Of a DNA stretch of 64,000 nt, positions 28,019 through 37,464 are shown one piece after another. A model generated the notes under the pieces. That model worked only from the letters and a program-made list of their open reading frames with translations. It was not told where the DNA came from and did no database searches. Each line of letters opens with the position of its first letter. Positions within the stretch are counted from its first letter, which is position 1. Both the position numbers and the translations under genes were made by a program. Location: the NCBI RefSeq assembly GCF_003114835.2, contig NZ_AP025028.1, positions 1,764,001 through 1,828,000 of the forward strand, in the 5' to 3' direction. The stretch is from Leptospira kobayashii (lineage in GTDB: Bacteria; Spirochaetota; Leptospiria; Leptospirales; Leptospiraceae).

Positions 28019-28752
28019 TGACCCGTTTTCTTAAATTTTCATTTAAAATTTCGATACAAATCGTCCTAGTCATTATTTGTTCTTTTGTTTTTTCCGATTT
28101 CTTCGGCTTATTTAGAACCGAAGAAAAGGGAGAAGACTCCGGGCTTTATGCGGATTCTCTTTGGAAAGACAAAGATCCATATTCTTATCCTAAATCGGTT
28201 TCACCGGGAACCGTAGTAAAAGTAATTTTAAAAACAGGATTCAAAGTGGAATATGAGTCCGAATACAAAGCGACATTTGATAACGATATCAAAACTGTTC
28301 CTGACAAAAAATTGATCTCCGATTTACCATCATATAACACAAATAGTACGTTCATGCGTTCCAAAGTAGGAAAGTCCAAAACCAATGCAAAAGTTTTGGG
28401 AATTATGGCAGTCCTTGTAACAGGAATTGATCCCGGATCGGGAAATCTGGAGTTGGAAGGATCAAAAACTTATAATTACGGCGAAGAAAGAATCAATCTT
28501 CGTTTATCAGGAACGATTTCTCCCGAAGACTTGGACAAAAACCGGAATATCTCAAGCGATCTTGTTGCAAACTTCCGATTGGAATTCCAAGGAACTCTCA
28601 ATCCTAAGGAATTGAATTCTCCCAATATCCAAATGAAAACGATTACCAATCCGGACGGAACCACCACTCGTAAAGCGGAACTTTCCGATTTGGAAAAACA
28701 AGAGATACTCTTAAAAACAATCAAACGAGTACTCGGGGAAAGCAACGAATGA
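28015..28752 (+). CDS. flgH: Flagellar L-ring protein FlgH (spirochaete type)
   Basis: 245 residues with an N-terminal membrane segment. The FlgH fold is recognisable from DSLWKDKDPYSYP at the start of the mature part and LRLSGTISPEDLDKNRNISSDLVANFRLEFQG near the end, matching the SGxxRPxDI-S-N-V-S--VADA pattern of FlgH. Spirochaetes keep flagella in the periplasm, so an outer membrane L-ring role may be modified. No clear lipobox Cys is seen. Overlaps both neighbours by 4 bases. Confidence 0.82.
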   Translation: MMTRFLKFSFKISIQIVLVIICSFVFSDFFGLFRTEEKGEDSGLYADSLWKDKDPYSYPKSVSPGTVVKVILKTGFKVEYESEYKATFDNDIKTVPDKKLISDLPSYNTNSTFMRSKVGKSKTNAKVLGIMAVLVTGIDPGSGNLELEGSKTYNYGEERINLRLSGTISPEDLDKNRNISSDLVANFRLEFQGTLNPKELNSPNIQMKTITNPDGTTTRKAELSDLEKQEILLKTIKRVLGESNE

Positions 28753-29870
28753 ATTCATTCTTACATACTTCTAAAAGTTACGGATCTCTTTTCGCTGTTT
28801 TGATAGTATTCGGATTTCCTAATATTCTTTTCGCGGTGGAAACCCGCTTGAAAGATGTGGCAAAGATCAACGCGATCAGAGAAAACCAGGTCACAGGTTT
28901 CGGTCTTGTAGTAGGGCTGAACGGAACAGGCGACACGAAAAATCCACTCACAGAAGAAGCATTACAAAACTACTTAGCGCAGTTAGGTGTAAATACGAAA
29001 AAATCCCTTCGGGAAGCTAGAAACACTGCAAGCGTACTTATCACTGCGAATATTCCCATACATTTGAAAGAAGGCGATAGGATCGACATACTTGTTTCTT
29101 CCGTCGGAGATGCGCGCTCTTTGGAAGGGGGAGTGCTTTTGCAATCTCCTTTGAAGGCGGGAAACGGAGAAACGATTGCTGTGGCTTCCGGTGTCCTTAT
29201 CTTCGGGGGTAAGGAAAAAAAATCAAAGGGAAATGCTGATAAAAAAATAGGATCTAATACCGGTTTTGTGCCAGGCGGAGGAATACTTGAAAAGTCGATT
29301 CCCAACGCTCCCATTATAAAACATATCAAGATTTCACTGATGGATAAGGACTATTCTACGATGAATAGCATTGTAGATGCGATTACTTCCAATTTGGGAG
29401 TCACACCGGAGGTCGTTTCCGCAACCGAGATTCTAGTTCCCGTTCCTATGGCACCTAATGCATCACCACCGGAAGATCCGAATGCTCCGAAAACTTCAGA
29501 GCCTAAAATCGACCTGGCATTTTTAGCCAAACTGGAAAACCTTCCTATCACTCCCGACAGTGTCGCAAGGGTTGTGATTAATGAACGCACAGGAACCATC
29601 GTTATGGGAGCAAATATTGCCATCGACGAAGTGGCTATTTCTCAACAGGGTTTGACGATCCAAGTTGCGAATACTCAAAAGATGCGTTACTTTTTTCCCA
29701 TTCAGGAACAGGAGAAAGGGGAATCCGTTTTTGTTTTGAAAGAAGCCACACAAGTTTCCGATGTAGTTGCGGCTTTGAATAAAGTGGGTGCTTCTACGAA
29801 AGATATCATTTCCATTTTGGAAGCATTAAAGAAACAAGGAGCTCTGCGGGCAGAGCTAATCATTCAGTAG
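28749..29870 (+). CDS. flgI: Flagellar P-ring protein FlgI
   Basis: 373 residues. Signal peptide, then the FlgI opening VETRLKDVAKINAIRENQVTGFGLVVGLNGTGDTKN and later GEPVRLL-like and RVVINERTGTIVMGANIAIDEVAISQQGLTIQV. FlgI forms the ring around the rod in the peptidoglycan layer. A Pro-rich segment (NASPPEDPNAPKTSEPK) is an insert relative to enterobacterial FlgI. In the flgG-A-H-I-J cluster. Confidence 0.95.
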   Translation: MNSFLHTSKSYGSLFAVLIVFGFPNILFAVETRLKDVAKINAIRENQVTGFGLVVGLNGTGDTKNPLTEEALQNYLAQLGVNTKKSLREARNTASVLITANIPIHLKEGDRIDILVSSVGDARSLEGGVLLQSPLKAGNGETIAVASGVLIFGGKEKKSKGNADKKIGSNTGFVPGGGILEKSIPNAPIIKHIKISLMDKDYSTMNSIVDAITSNLGVTPEVVSATEILVPVPMAPNASPPEDPNAPKTSEPKIDLAFLAKLENLPITPDSVARVVINERTGTIVMGANIAIDEVAISQQGLTIQVANTQKMRYFFPIQEQEKGESVFVLKEATQVSDVVAALNKVGASTKDIISILEALKKQGALRAELIIQ

Positions 29871-29880
29871 GAGAAAGGCC

Positions 29881-30369
29881 ATGGATATATTTTCAATTCA
29901 AGATTATTCGGGAAGAATCTCCCGTTCTAAAGAAGAACAAATGCTGAATCGAATGGATTCAGCTAAAAAAAGCATAGAGTCGAAAAAGGATTCTTCTGCA
30001 AATCAGACCGAGTTTCAAAAGCTGATGGAAGAAAGATCCGATCTTTCGGGAAAGGTAAGTTCTTCCAGTTTGACTGTGACTCATAACATCCGGGAAGAAA
30101 TTTCGAATGATCCTTATCGCAAAAAATTATATGATGCTTCAGTGGAATTCGAATCCGTATTCGTTAAGATGATGTTGAAAGAAATGAAAAATTCCGTTCA
30201 TAAGGAAAAGTTAATCGATGGCGGTTATGCGGAAGAGATTTTCGAAGATATGCTTTATGACGAATACGCAAAAGACATTTCTAAAAACGAATCTATGGGG
30301 CTGGCGGAACAAATCTACAAACAAATGTCTGCTATGTTGCCGCCTGCCAAATCTAATAAATACAATTAA
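29881..30369 (+). CDS. flgJ: Rod-binding protein, FlgJ N-terminal type
   Basis: 162 residues containing the Rod-binding domain: FESVFVKMMLKEMKNSVHKEKLIDGGYAEEIFEDMLYDEYAKDISKNESMGLAEQIYKQM. The peptidoglycan hydrolase domain of enterobacterial FlgJ is absent, as in most spirochaetes. It probably scaffolds rod assembly. Last gene of the flagellar cluster; its stop overlaps the stop of the convergent YihY gene by 4 bases. Confidence 0.9.
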   Translation: MDIFSIQDYSGRISRSKEEQMLNRMDSAKKSIESKKDSSANQTEFQKLMEERSDLSGKVSSSSLTVTHNIREEISNDPYRKKLYDASVEFESVFVKMMLKEMKNSVHKEKLIDGGYAEEIFEDMLYDEYAKDISKNESMGLAEQIYKQMSAMLPPAKSNKYN

Positions 30370-32714
30370 GCCAGTAATTGTTTCAGGTTAATTGATCCAA
30401 GTTTTTCTTTCAATCCTGATTCGATCGATTGTAACTCTATCCCTACCTTGGAGAGACCGGTGCTCGGGTCAGGAGGAGCCCCTAAGGTAAAAGATACCGT
30501 TTCATTGTACAAATCCAAAAGAGTAATTTGTTCTTTGAGTTTGACCGGTGAAATTTTTCCTTTGTCTGAAATGGATATAAAATCCGCCTTCTCCAAAGCA
30601 GATTGGATAAAACTTAAATCCTTGGTCGGAATCATCATTTTTTTATTCAATTCTGAAACGCTGAGGAGTTTTCCTTTTTTATCCTGGTAATCGTAAACAT
30701 TCGCCATGAATCGGATAGCATGATAAAACTCGTGTTTGACGAAAGTGTCGATGTCTTCAAACGGATGACTGGGAAGAAGATATCTGTCCGGAAATTGGAG
30801 TGTTGCGGTCACTTCCGCTCCGAATAAAACGATCAGTCCGAAACAATAGATAGTCAATAAAAAGATGGGGATGGCAGCCAAAGCTTTATAGATCAACATT
30901 GTTTTTTCCGTAAAGGAAGTGATGTAGATATTGATAAATCCCCAGAAAAACAGTATGAGTATAATTCCTGTGATGGCAGCACCGATGGACGCCGCCTTTA
31001 AGGGAACCTTTGTATTAGGGATGAGTGTATAAAGCATAAGAAAAAATAACCAAACGGTCGTTAATGGTAATATGATCTGGAATAAAAAATACAGAGAGAA
31101 AACTTTTGCTCCTCCCTGGTATTTTTTCCAAACGGTATTTCCTTTGCTATCATTCTCAATTCGAATCAGCTTTTTGTATTCTCCGACTCCAACGATTCCT
31201 AACATTCCTTCATTGAGTTGAGATATTTCTTCTCCATGTTGATCCGCCTCGGCCGGATCCGTGGTTTCCGCGCCTGCTTTGTCGTTTGTCGGCAGTTCCT
31301 GTTTGGAGAGGTGAATCAAATCCAGAATGTCTCCGCCTTTCGATTTGTAGGCGATCGACCAGGAATTACCTTCATCTTCCGAAATCAAGATATCTCCCAA
31401 ACTATTCAAAACGAACAGATCATAATCTTGGATTTTAGGAGACTTGAACATCCAAACTCTTTCGTAGGAATGTTTTTTATGATTGAAGTCCTGCCAGGTA
31501 TTTCCTCCGTCTTTGGATCGGAATATCGCTCCATTGTCTCCGACCACGAAGCCGGTGCTTCTATCTAAAAAGAAAATATCGTTTAGAGTTTTTTTGGAGA
31601 TGACCTGAAATGTAAAATTGCTTCCTCCATCCGTAGTTCTCCAAAGTCTTCCTTCCTTATCCAAAATAAAACCATCCAAGTCCGTGAAGAATCTTACTTT
31701 AACAGGAGTAATAGACTTGTCCGTAAATTTTTTCAGTTCTTGTAATTTCGAACCTATATCGTATCTAAGAGTTCTCGTATCTTCCGTTAAAATGAAAACC
31801 GTCTTCTCGTCGGAGATACCGAAATCTTTGATAAAAATATTTTTGAATGAATGAAGATTCCATTTTTTTCCCAAATCGTAAGAGAATAAAAAACTGCCTT
31901 CTTCGGAGATCGTATAGAGATAATTTCCGGAAGAACGGATTCTGAAAAAATTTTCTTTGTATATATTCGGTTTTTTGCAAGTACCGGTTTCAATCGAATT
32001 GAAATCAACACATAACATATTTTCGTAATCCACGGCATCTTGAGGAATGAAGCGGATGTCTTCCTTCAGATCGGTGATCGTTCCTATATTTCCTTTGTCG
32101 CCTGCCACCCAGATTTTACCGTCTTGGGTATAAACGATGGATTTGAGATGAGGAGGGCGGATTGCATCGGAGATCTTGTCCGATATTCCTTTCCCTACGA
32201 CGAAGATGAGAGGGCCGAATGTAATCAGGAAAAAATAAAAAACAAATTTATTGATAAAACTGCGATGAGATTCGATTCTCCAGATGGAATGAAATGTTTT
32301 TTCCAAAGACCGCAAAACAGCTGTTGCAGAGAAGATGAAAACAATAAACCCGATCGCACCGATTTGGGATGCGGTGTTGATGATATCGCTTAAAGTTTCC
32401 CAATAAGGTGTGATGTCGAATTGGATATTGTTTTTCAGTAGAAAACTATTTACATCGTGAAAAATCTCGTCCTGGCGGGTTTGTATTCCCGATGCGACTG
32501 TGAGTAATGCGAATGCGACTGTAAGAGTCGGCACAAGTGTGACAATCGTAGTATAAGCGAGTCCCGATGCTTTCATCAGGCAATCATCGACCGTAAAACG
32601 ATGAATGGATACAAGTAGGATGCGAAGGGATAGAATCAGTTTCCTTTTCCAGCCGGGAGTTTCAGGAATCGTAGTGATCTTGATGAGCAGTGGATGGGCT
32701 GGGATTGTATTCAT
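30366..32714 (-). CDS. YihY/BrkB membrane protein with inserted Ycf48/BNR propeller
   Basis: 782 residues, more than twice the usual YihY length. The N-terminal part carries YihY helices (KASGLAYTTIVTLVPTLTVAFALLTVA, FIVFIFSATAVLRSLEKTFHSIW), and the C-terminal part more helices (LTTVWLFFLMLYTLIPNTKVPLKAASIGAAITGIILIL and FLLTIYCFGLIVLFGAEVTA). Between about residues 190 and 480 lies an extracytoplasmic insert with Asp-box/Ycf48 repeats: TTDGGSNF, SKDGGNTW and SEDEGNSW. YihY proteins are poorly understood inner membrane proteins. The insert suggests sensing or binding outside the membrane. 5 bp after the upstream methyltransferase gene, so likely the last gene of that operon. Confidence 0.85.
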   Translation of the reverse strand: MNTIPAHPLLIKITTIPETPGWKRKLILSLRILLVSIHRFTVDDCLMKASGLAYTTIVTLVPTLTVAFALLTVASGIQTRQDEIFHDVNSFLLKNNIQFDITPYWETLSDIINTASQIGAIGFIVFIFSATAVLRSLEKTFHSIWRIESHRSFINKFVFYFFLITFGPLIFVVGKGISDKISDAIRPPHLKSIVYTQDGKIWVAGDKGNIGTITDLKEDIRFIPQDAVDYENMLCVDFNSIETGTCKKPNIYKENFFRIRSSGNYLYTISEEGSFLFSYDLGKKWNLHSFKNIFIKDFGISDEKTVFILTEDTRTLRYDIGSKLQELKKFTDKSITPVKVRFFTDLDGFILDKEGRLWRTTDGGSNFTFQVISKKTLNDIFFLDRSTGFVVGDNGAIFRSKDGGNTWQDFNHKKHSYERVWMFKSPKIQDYDLFVLNSLGDILISEDEGNSWSIAYKSKGGDILDLIHLSKQELPTNDKAGAETTDPAEADQHGEEISQLNEGMLGIVGVGEYKKLIRIENDSKGNTVWKKYQGGAKVFSLYFLFQIILPLTTVWLFFLMLYTLIPNTKVPLKAASIGAAITGIILILFFWGFINIYITSFTEKTMLIYKALAAIPIFLLTIYCFGLIVLFGAEVTATLQFPDRYLLPSHPFEDIDTFVKHEFYHAIRFMANVYDYQDKKGKLLSVSELNKKMMIPTKDLSFIQSALEKADFISISDKGKISPVKLKEQITLLDLYNETVSFTLGAPPDPSTGLSKVGIELQSIESGLKEKLGSINLKQLLA

Positions 32715-32719
32715 AAAAC

Positions 32720-33607
32720 CTACCTGGAACGGAAAGCATAAAGTACATAACTGGATGTAAGTGGAAAACCATTTTTCTTACGTTTGGATTGAAAATGGTA
32801 AAATGCGATTCGTATCCATTTTATATAATCCAGGATACTTTTAAAACTTCCTCTTGATTTTAGAAGTTTAGCAGAGAGTGGAAAATCCACTCCGAAGTAA
32901 GAGATGAAGCGGTCGTAATTCAATCGGGTCAGTATCTCTTTCAATACACTGTCCGAGTAATAATATACATGACCTGGCATATAATAATGGTAATTTGCCT
33001 TTTCTTCTTTTGCCTGCCAACCTTCGAAATTCGCGGTTTGCAAAACCAAAAGGCCACCCGGTTTTAGGATGCGGGTGATTTCCTGAAAAATGAGTTTCGG
33101 ATTTTCCAAATGCTCGATCACTTCGATGAGAGTGATTACATCGAAGGACTTGTCCGGAAATTTTGCTTCTAAAAAAGTTCCGTGAAACGTAGGGACACCG
33201 TTTTCATTTGCATAACCCGCGGCATAATCGGAAATCTCTACACCTTGGACAGTGAATCCTTTTTCTTTCGCTCTTTTTAAAAAGCCTCCGAAAGAAGATC
33301 CTATATCCAAAAAATGACCTTTGGAAATAAATTTCCGAATGTTTTTGATTCTCGCATCCCAAACATAAGCTTGGTATTTTTCAGTTTCTCTTTCGTCGAT
33401 ATAAGAGTATTCCGACTTACCTTTGTAATACGCTTCCGAATACAGTTCTTTCTGAGGAGGTCTCGGATAAATCGCCTGCCATTCATGATCTTCGCATTTG
33501 TAAACGGATAGTCCGGGATGGTTTCCCGTGGTGGTGTATAAAAACTTCCAGTCGGATGTTTTATCAAAAGGATTTTCTTTATTTAGGAAATCGGAAGCTT
33601 CGCTCAT
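32720..33607 (-). CDS. SAM-dependent methyltransferase
   Basis: 295 residues. Class I methyltransferase fold: motif I FLDIGSSFGGF, motif II-like VQGVEISDYA, FDVITLIEVIEHLENP and RILKPGGLLVLQTAN. An N-terminal region includes Cys/His-poor YKCEDHEWQAIYP, unlike the zinc-binding type. Substrate unknown; it is similar in type to sugar or ubiquinone-like methyltransferases. 3 bp downstream of another methyltransferase and an ATP-grasp enzyme, so it may act in a small biosynthetic pathway. Confidence 0.85.
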   Translation of the reverse strand: MSEASDFLNKENPFDKTSDWKFLYTTTGNHPGLSVYKCEDHEWQAIYPRPPQKELYSEAYYKGKSEYSYIDERETEKYQAYVWDARIKNIRKFISKGHFLDIGSSFGGFLKRAKEKGFTVQGVEISDYAAGYANENGVPTFHGTFLEAKFPDKSFDVITLIEVIEHLENPKLIFQEITRILKPGGLLVLQTANFEGWQAKEEKANYHYYMPGHVYYYSDSVLKEILTRLNYDRFISYFGVDFPLSAKLLKSRGSFKSILDYIKWIRIAFYHFQSKRKKNGFPLTSSYVLYAFRSR

Positions 33608-33610
33608 TTA

Positions 33611-34219
33611 TTATTTTTTTGCTTGGAAAAACCAATGGCAGATTCTTTCCTCCAAACGCCCGAGAGGAGTTCTTTCCGAATAACCTATTTCCACTTCGGA
33701 AAACGGCTTTAAAAAATTTCTCAAATCTTCTTCCGAATAGGTTTCCGCATAACCGCCTTGTAAGTCGGCTAAATTCATTTTCCCGCCGTTGATTTTCAAA
33801 TGAGTATCCGTATTTGCTCTGATGGAGCCTAAAAGGTAACCACCTGGTGCCAAAGAATCCATAAGGCTTACTAACATTGATTTTGCGAGGTCTTTCGTAT
33901 TATAATGAAAGACTCCCCAGGAAACAATCAATCCGAACTGGCCTTTGGAAAACGGATAGGGAAGCGAGTGAGTGTGATGGAGTGTGACAGGAAGTGAGAG
34001 CTCTTTAATTTGAGCGACCGATTCGATGGAAGAATCAGAGGCGGAGACTTGAAAACCATGACTTAGAAGCAGAGGGATATGGCGGCCTGAACCCGAGCCG
34101 AAGTCGAGTGCTTGTTTGTTGGGTGGATTTACCCTGGATAACATTCGAATCAGATTTTCGTCAGGAAAGGAAAGTTTCGATTTGTTTTTTAAATAATGTT
34201 CATCCCAAACATTTTTCAT
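33611..34219 (-). CDS. SAM-dependent methyltransferase
   Basis: 202 residues. Motif I ALDFGSGSGRHIPLLLSHGF, then VSASDSS, GLIVSWGVFHYN and LAPGGYLLGSIR, of the Methyltransf_11/25 type. The Tyr-rich end (GYSERTPLGRLEERICHWFF) may shape the substrate pocket. It starts 3 bp after the ATP-grasp gene stop and ends 3 bp before the second methyltransferase, so it is tightly co-transcribed. Substrate unknown. Confidence 0.85.
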   Translation of the reverse strand: MKNVWDEHYLKNKSKLSFPDENLIRMLSRVNPPNKQALDFGSGSGRHIPLLLSHGFQVSASDSSIESVAQIKELSLPVTLHHTHSLPYPFSKGQFGLIVSWGVFHYNTKDLAKSMLVSLMDSLAPGGYLLGSIRANTDTHLKINGGKMNLADLQGGYAETYSEEDLRNFLKPFSEVEIGYSERTPLGRLEERICHWFFQAKK

Positions 34220-34222
34220 AAA

Positions 34223-35431
34223 TCAACCGTTCATTCTATCTTGAATGTCTGCTATCCAATCTTTGTTTCCCACTTCGGAAGTAGTGCTGATCCCGTAAAC
34301 AAATGGCCTTTTGGCATTGCCTTCGCGTTTTTCCAAGGATTCTCCTTCCGGAATCAGGCTTTCTTTGAAAAATAAGGATTCACCGTCGGCAAGTTTCAAT
34401 TCGGGTTCTTCTCCAACTAACTTTTGTTTTTTGTGGGGAATCCGGAATATGATAGCTGTTTTTTTTGCCTTTCCTTTCGGTTTGTGCAGAAAATTCGGTT
34501 TCGGTTTTTCTCCCAAGTAAAGAGAGATGAGATCCGAGAAATATGAATAACCGTAATGTTTGGGTAATAATTGTTCTGCGAGAAATTCCCCGCCGACTTC
34601 GGGGGCGGATTCCAAAAGATAACAATCTCCCTGAGAATTGATTTTAAATTCAGCGACAAAGGGTCCGTTTTTCAGTTTGGTCAAATTCACTATGGCCTGA
34701 CAGATCATTTTGATTTCGCCTGCCATATCGATTCTTTCGGACGGAGTGATATGGGCAACTTCCAAAAAAGGGGGTTCTTTGGTAGTGATTTTATCGGAAA
34801 GAGAGAGTAGATAGAATTTGCCGGAAACTACAAAACCCAAGGCAGTGATTTCATCACCTTCGATTTTGGATTCAACAATCCATTGATCCGACTTAATCGT
34901 TTTTTGCCAATCACTCCAAGCCTTTTCTTCTTCAATGATTTCAATTCCGCGTTTGGCGAAACCTAAGGACGGTTTTACGATCACGGGAAACTGAGGAAGC
35001 TCGTTTTTTTTGGATCCTTTTTTTTTCTCCAAGCCGATTGTTTGGCTTTTGGGAACGAGGATTCCTTTTTTTTCCAAGAGGGATTTGATTTGCTTTTTGT
35101 TGGAGAAAAGAGAGACGGAAGTGCTTGGGTTTCCTATCAGTTTGAATTTTTCGGAAAGATAAGATGCGGAATAAGTGGCGTCGCCGAAAGATCTTGTTGC
35201 GACTCCCTGGAGTTTTTCCGTCATCGGAACTCTGCTCATCGCATGGAGTATTTTTCTATATTCTTTAGTAGATTCTAATATTCTTATATCGCAATGGGAA
35301 AATCCTACTGCTGTGGAGTTTTTATCGATTCCAATGACATGTAAGCCACGTTCTTTGGCGGCAAGTATCAAGGGGAGTTGATTTTTGCCGGCTCCAATGG
35401 AGATAAAGCTACCGATAAATTTCTTTGCCAC
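34223..35431 (-). CDS. ATP-grasp ligase-like protein
   Basis: 402 residues from GTG 35431, which overlaps the RRM gene stop (TAGTG). An N-terminal Rossmann part (SIGAGKNQLPLILAAKERGLHVIGIDKN) precedes the ATP-grasp fold: FPVIVKPSLGFAKRGIEII, WIVESKIEGDEITALGFV and the metal-binding LLESAPEVGGEFLAEQLL. ATP-grasp enzymes join a carboxylate to an amine or thiol through acyl phosphate. The partner methyltransferases suggest that a ligated small molecule or peptide is methylated. The substrate is not predictable. Confidence 0.85.
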   Translation of the reverse strand: MAKKFIGSFISIGAGKNQLPLILAAKERGLHVIGIDKNSTAVGFSHCDIRILESTKEYRKILHAMSRVPMTEKLQGVATRSFGDATYSASYLSEKFKLIGNPSTSVSLFSNKKQIKSLLEKKGILVPKSQTIGLEKKKGSKKNELPQFPVIVKPSLGFAKRGIEIIEEEKAWSDWQKTIKSDQWIVESKIEGDEITALGFVVSGKFYLLSLSDKITTKEPPFLEVAHITPSERIDMAGEIKMICQAIVNLTKLKNGPFVAEFKINSQGDCYLLESAPEVGGEFLAEQLLPKHYGYSYFSDLISLYLGEKPKPNFLHKPKGKAKKTAIIFRIPHKKQKLVGEEPELKLADGESLFFKESLIPEGESLEKREGNAKRPFVYGISTTSEVGNKDWIADIQDRMNG

Positions 35432-35793
35432 TAAGACCCGCGATTCCCACCTCTGCGTGGAACGCCCGTATTTCCACCGCCGACCGTTTTTCCGAATGCG
35501 GATTTTTGGTTGAGTGGAAGATTTTTCTGTTGGCCGGTGCCTGAAGATTGGTGCGCCAAATCTTCTTGTTTGACTACTACAATCTTTTTGCCTTCGACTT
35601 CTTTTCCGTTCAAAGCTTTGATCGCTTTTTCGGCAGAGGAATCTTCTATTTCTGCGGTTCCAAAACCCAAGGATACCTTGGTAATTTTGTCTCGTTTGAT
35701 ATTTACGCTCGTTACCGTACCGTGGGCAGAAAACAGAGCCTTGAGTTGGTCTTCGTTCAGACTTTGGGGGAGGTTGCCAATGGATAACTTCAT
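35431..35793 (-). CDS. RRM-domain RNA-binding protein
   Basis: 120 residues. One RRM fills about 1-75: RNP2 KLSIGNLP, RNP1-like SLGFGTAEI, typical alpha/beta pattern. A Gly/Arg-rich tail follows (KTVGGGNTGVPRRGGNRGS). Bacterial and spirochaete RRM proteins bind single-stranded RNA and may act in cold response or mRNA stability. It is first in the tight minus-strand cluster, with its stop overlapping the ATP-grasp start. Confidence 0.9.
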   Translation of the reverse strand: MKLSIGNLPQSLNEDQLKALFSAHGTVTSVNIKRDKITKVSLGFGTAEIEDSSAEKAIKALNGKEVEGKKIVVVKQEDLAHQSSGTGQQKNLPLNQKSAFGKTVGGGNTGVPRRGGNRGS

Positions 35794-35914
35794 AGAGGTT
35801 ACTTTAAAGGAAAGCGATTCCTACAAAAAGTTCAACTCTTTTTATACTATGTCCCATTTTCTGTAAGGAAAAATCGGAGAACTACCGATCTTTCCTTTAG
35901 AAGAGGAAAGTTTT

Positions 35915-36775
35915 ATGATACGTGGATTGTATACTGGCGCTAACGGAATGATTTCCCAACAAGTAAGAATGGATGTCATTGCAAATAATCTTGCCAATGT
36001 TGATAAGACCGCTTTCAAAAGGGACACGACCGTATTCAAAACTTTCCCTGAGATGTTGCTCCACAGATTTTCGGAAGACGGAATCGGCAAAACTCCGATG
36101 GGCTCCTTCGATACAGCACCCGTGGTCGGTAAACTGGGGTTTGGTGCCGAAGTAAATGAAGTCTATACCCGTTTCGAACAAGGCGCTGTTAAAAAAACCG
36201 ACAATCATTTTGATCTTATGATCCAAGACCAACCTGGGAACGAAAATCCGGGTTTCTTTATGGTGCAAACCAACCGAGGGGAACGAATGACCCGGGGGGG
36301 GAATTTCGTATTGGATAAAAACGGATTTGTAGTCACTCCTCAAGGGTTTCCTCTTTTGGGTGAGAAGGGTCCCATCCAAGTGAATCAAGGAAATTTTTTG
36401 GTAAAGGAAAACGGGGAAGTATATATCAATGCGCGCATTGGAACCGATCCCAAAAACGGAACCAATGTTTCCGAGAACAGATATGATGACGCTGCATTTT
36501 TGGATAAATTAAAAATCAGAACCGTTGAGAATCCCCGCCACTTGGACAAAGAAGGGGACTCTTTTTATTCCGATACTCCCGAATCGGGAGAGCCGACTGC
36601 CTTTCCGGAAAGACTCGAACCTCAGATTTTGCAAGGTTTTCTGGAAGCATCCAACGTATCGGTTGTTACTGAAATGGTGGATATGATCGAAGTGAATCGC
36701 GCTTACGAAGCGAATTCCAAAACAATGCAAACCCAAGATAGTTTACTCGGAAGGTTATTCGAAGTTATACGGTAG
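35915..36775 (+). CDS. flgF: Flagellar basal-body rod protein FlgF
   Basis: 286 residues. Rod start [36 protein letters not shown] and end [48 protein letters not shown]. Compared with flgG (26271) it has a longer middle domain. In spirochaetes the two paralogues form the proximal and distal rod. It is divergent from the RRM gene (121 bp between). The exact paralogue name (FlgF or second FlgG) is my reading. Confidence 0.88.
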   Translation: MIRGLYTGANGMISQQVRMDVIANNLANVDKTAFKRDTTVFKTFPEMLLHRFSEDGIGKTPMGSFDTAPVVGKLGFGAEVNEVYTRFEQGAVKKTDNHFDLMIQDQPGNENPGFFMVQTNRGERMTRGGNFVLDKNGFVVTPQGFPLLGEKGPIQVNQGNFLVKENGEVYINARIGTDPKNGTNVSENRYDDAAFLDKLKIRTVENPRHLDKEGDSFYSDTPESGEPTAFPERLEPQILQGFLEASNVSVVTEMVDMIEVNRAYEANSKTMQTQDSLLGRLFEVIR

Positions 36776-36874
36776 GGTGTATATCTTAGATACATTCCGC
36801 ACAAATTCTTTTCTTTAAGCAGTGGCTAATGTATCTGGAGTTACCTCCGAAAATGATAATAATCTGTTTGTGTG

Positions 36875-37348
36875 TTAGTTTTGTATTTCTGTTAAAACAT
36901 AACTGTATTTCGCTTGTGCGGCTCTTTTGTTTTCTTCATTAAAAAAGTCACATGTAAAATCCAAATGGTTGCCGTTTTTTTTGGTTAATCTAACTTTTGC
37001 CTTCACTGTATCCCGTTTGATCGGACGTAAATAACGAATCGACGCGTTCGTTGTCACCATGATCTCCGTTTCTTTTTTCATATGAAACATGCACATAATC
37101 GCCGTCAGTGTGTCACCAACCGTGAAATAACAGCCTCCGTGCATAAGACCATGGAGTGCTCGGTTTTCCATTGCATAGGGGATTGTTGCACTAGAGAAAT
37201 CGGCTTCCAAACTAAGAACCTTCATTTTTGTGGCGGCTGGGTGGCATTGTTCGATTAAAAATTGAACATTTTCAATCAAATCACTCCCTCCTTTAAATTT
37301 AAAAATATCTTTTGGAATCACATTTTTAGCTAATTCTAAAATTTCCAT
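36875..37348 (-). CDS. PaaI/YiiD-type hotdog thioesterase
   Basis: 157 residues from ATG 37348, preceded by GAGGAA; an in-frame start further up (37411) would lie within the palindromic operators. The hotdog fold appears from ALHGLMHGGCYFTVGDTLTAIMCMF and NASIRYLRPIKRDTVKAKVRL. It probably hydrolyses an acyl-CoA; acyl specificity is unknown. It is divergent from a TetR gene, which likely regulates it through the paired palindromes in between. Confidence 0.82.
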   Translation of the reverse strand: MEILELAKNVIPKDIFKFKGGSDLIENVQFLIEQCHPAATKMKVLSLEADFSSATIPYAMENRALHGLMHGGCYFTVGDTLTAIMCMFHMKKETEIMVTTNASIRYLRPIKRDTVKAKVRLTKKNGNHLDFTCDFFNEENKRAAQAKYSYVLTEIQN

Positions 37349-37381
37349 AATTTCCTCATAAAACAAGATATGACTAAATTT

Positions 37382-37422
37382 GGAGACAGACTGGTCTCCG
37401 TCAAGAGACAAATTTGTCTCTT
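37382..37422. promoter_or_regulatory. Two palindromic operators between thioesterase and TetR genes
   Basis: GGAGAC-AGACTG-GTCTCC (37382-37399) and the perfect 20-bp palindrome AAGAGACAAATTTGTCTCTT (37403-37422) lie side by side. Both carry GAGAC/GTCTC half-sites, as expected for a TetR dimer. They sit between the starts of the two divergent genes, so the TetR protein probably represses both. Confidence 0.7.
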
Positions 37423-37464
37423 TTTTTGCTTTCTTTTAGGCAAGGTTATAGTATTCTGTGATAC

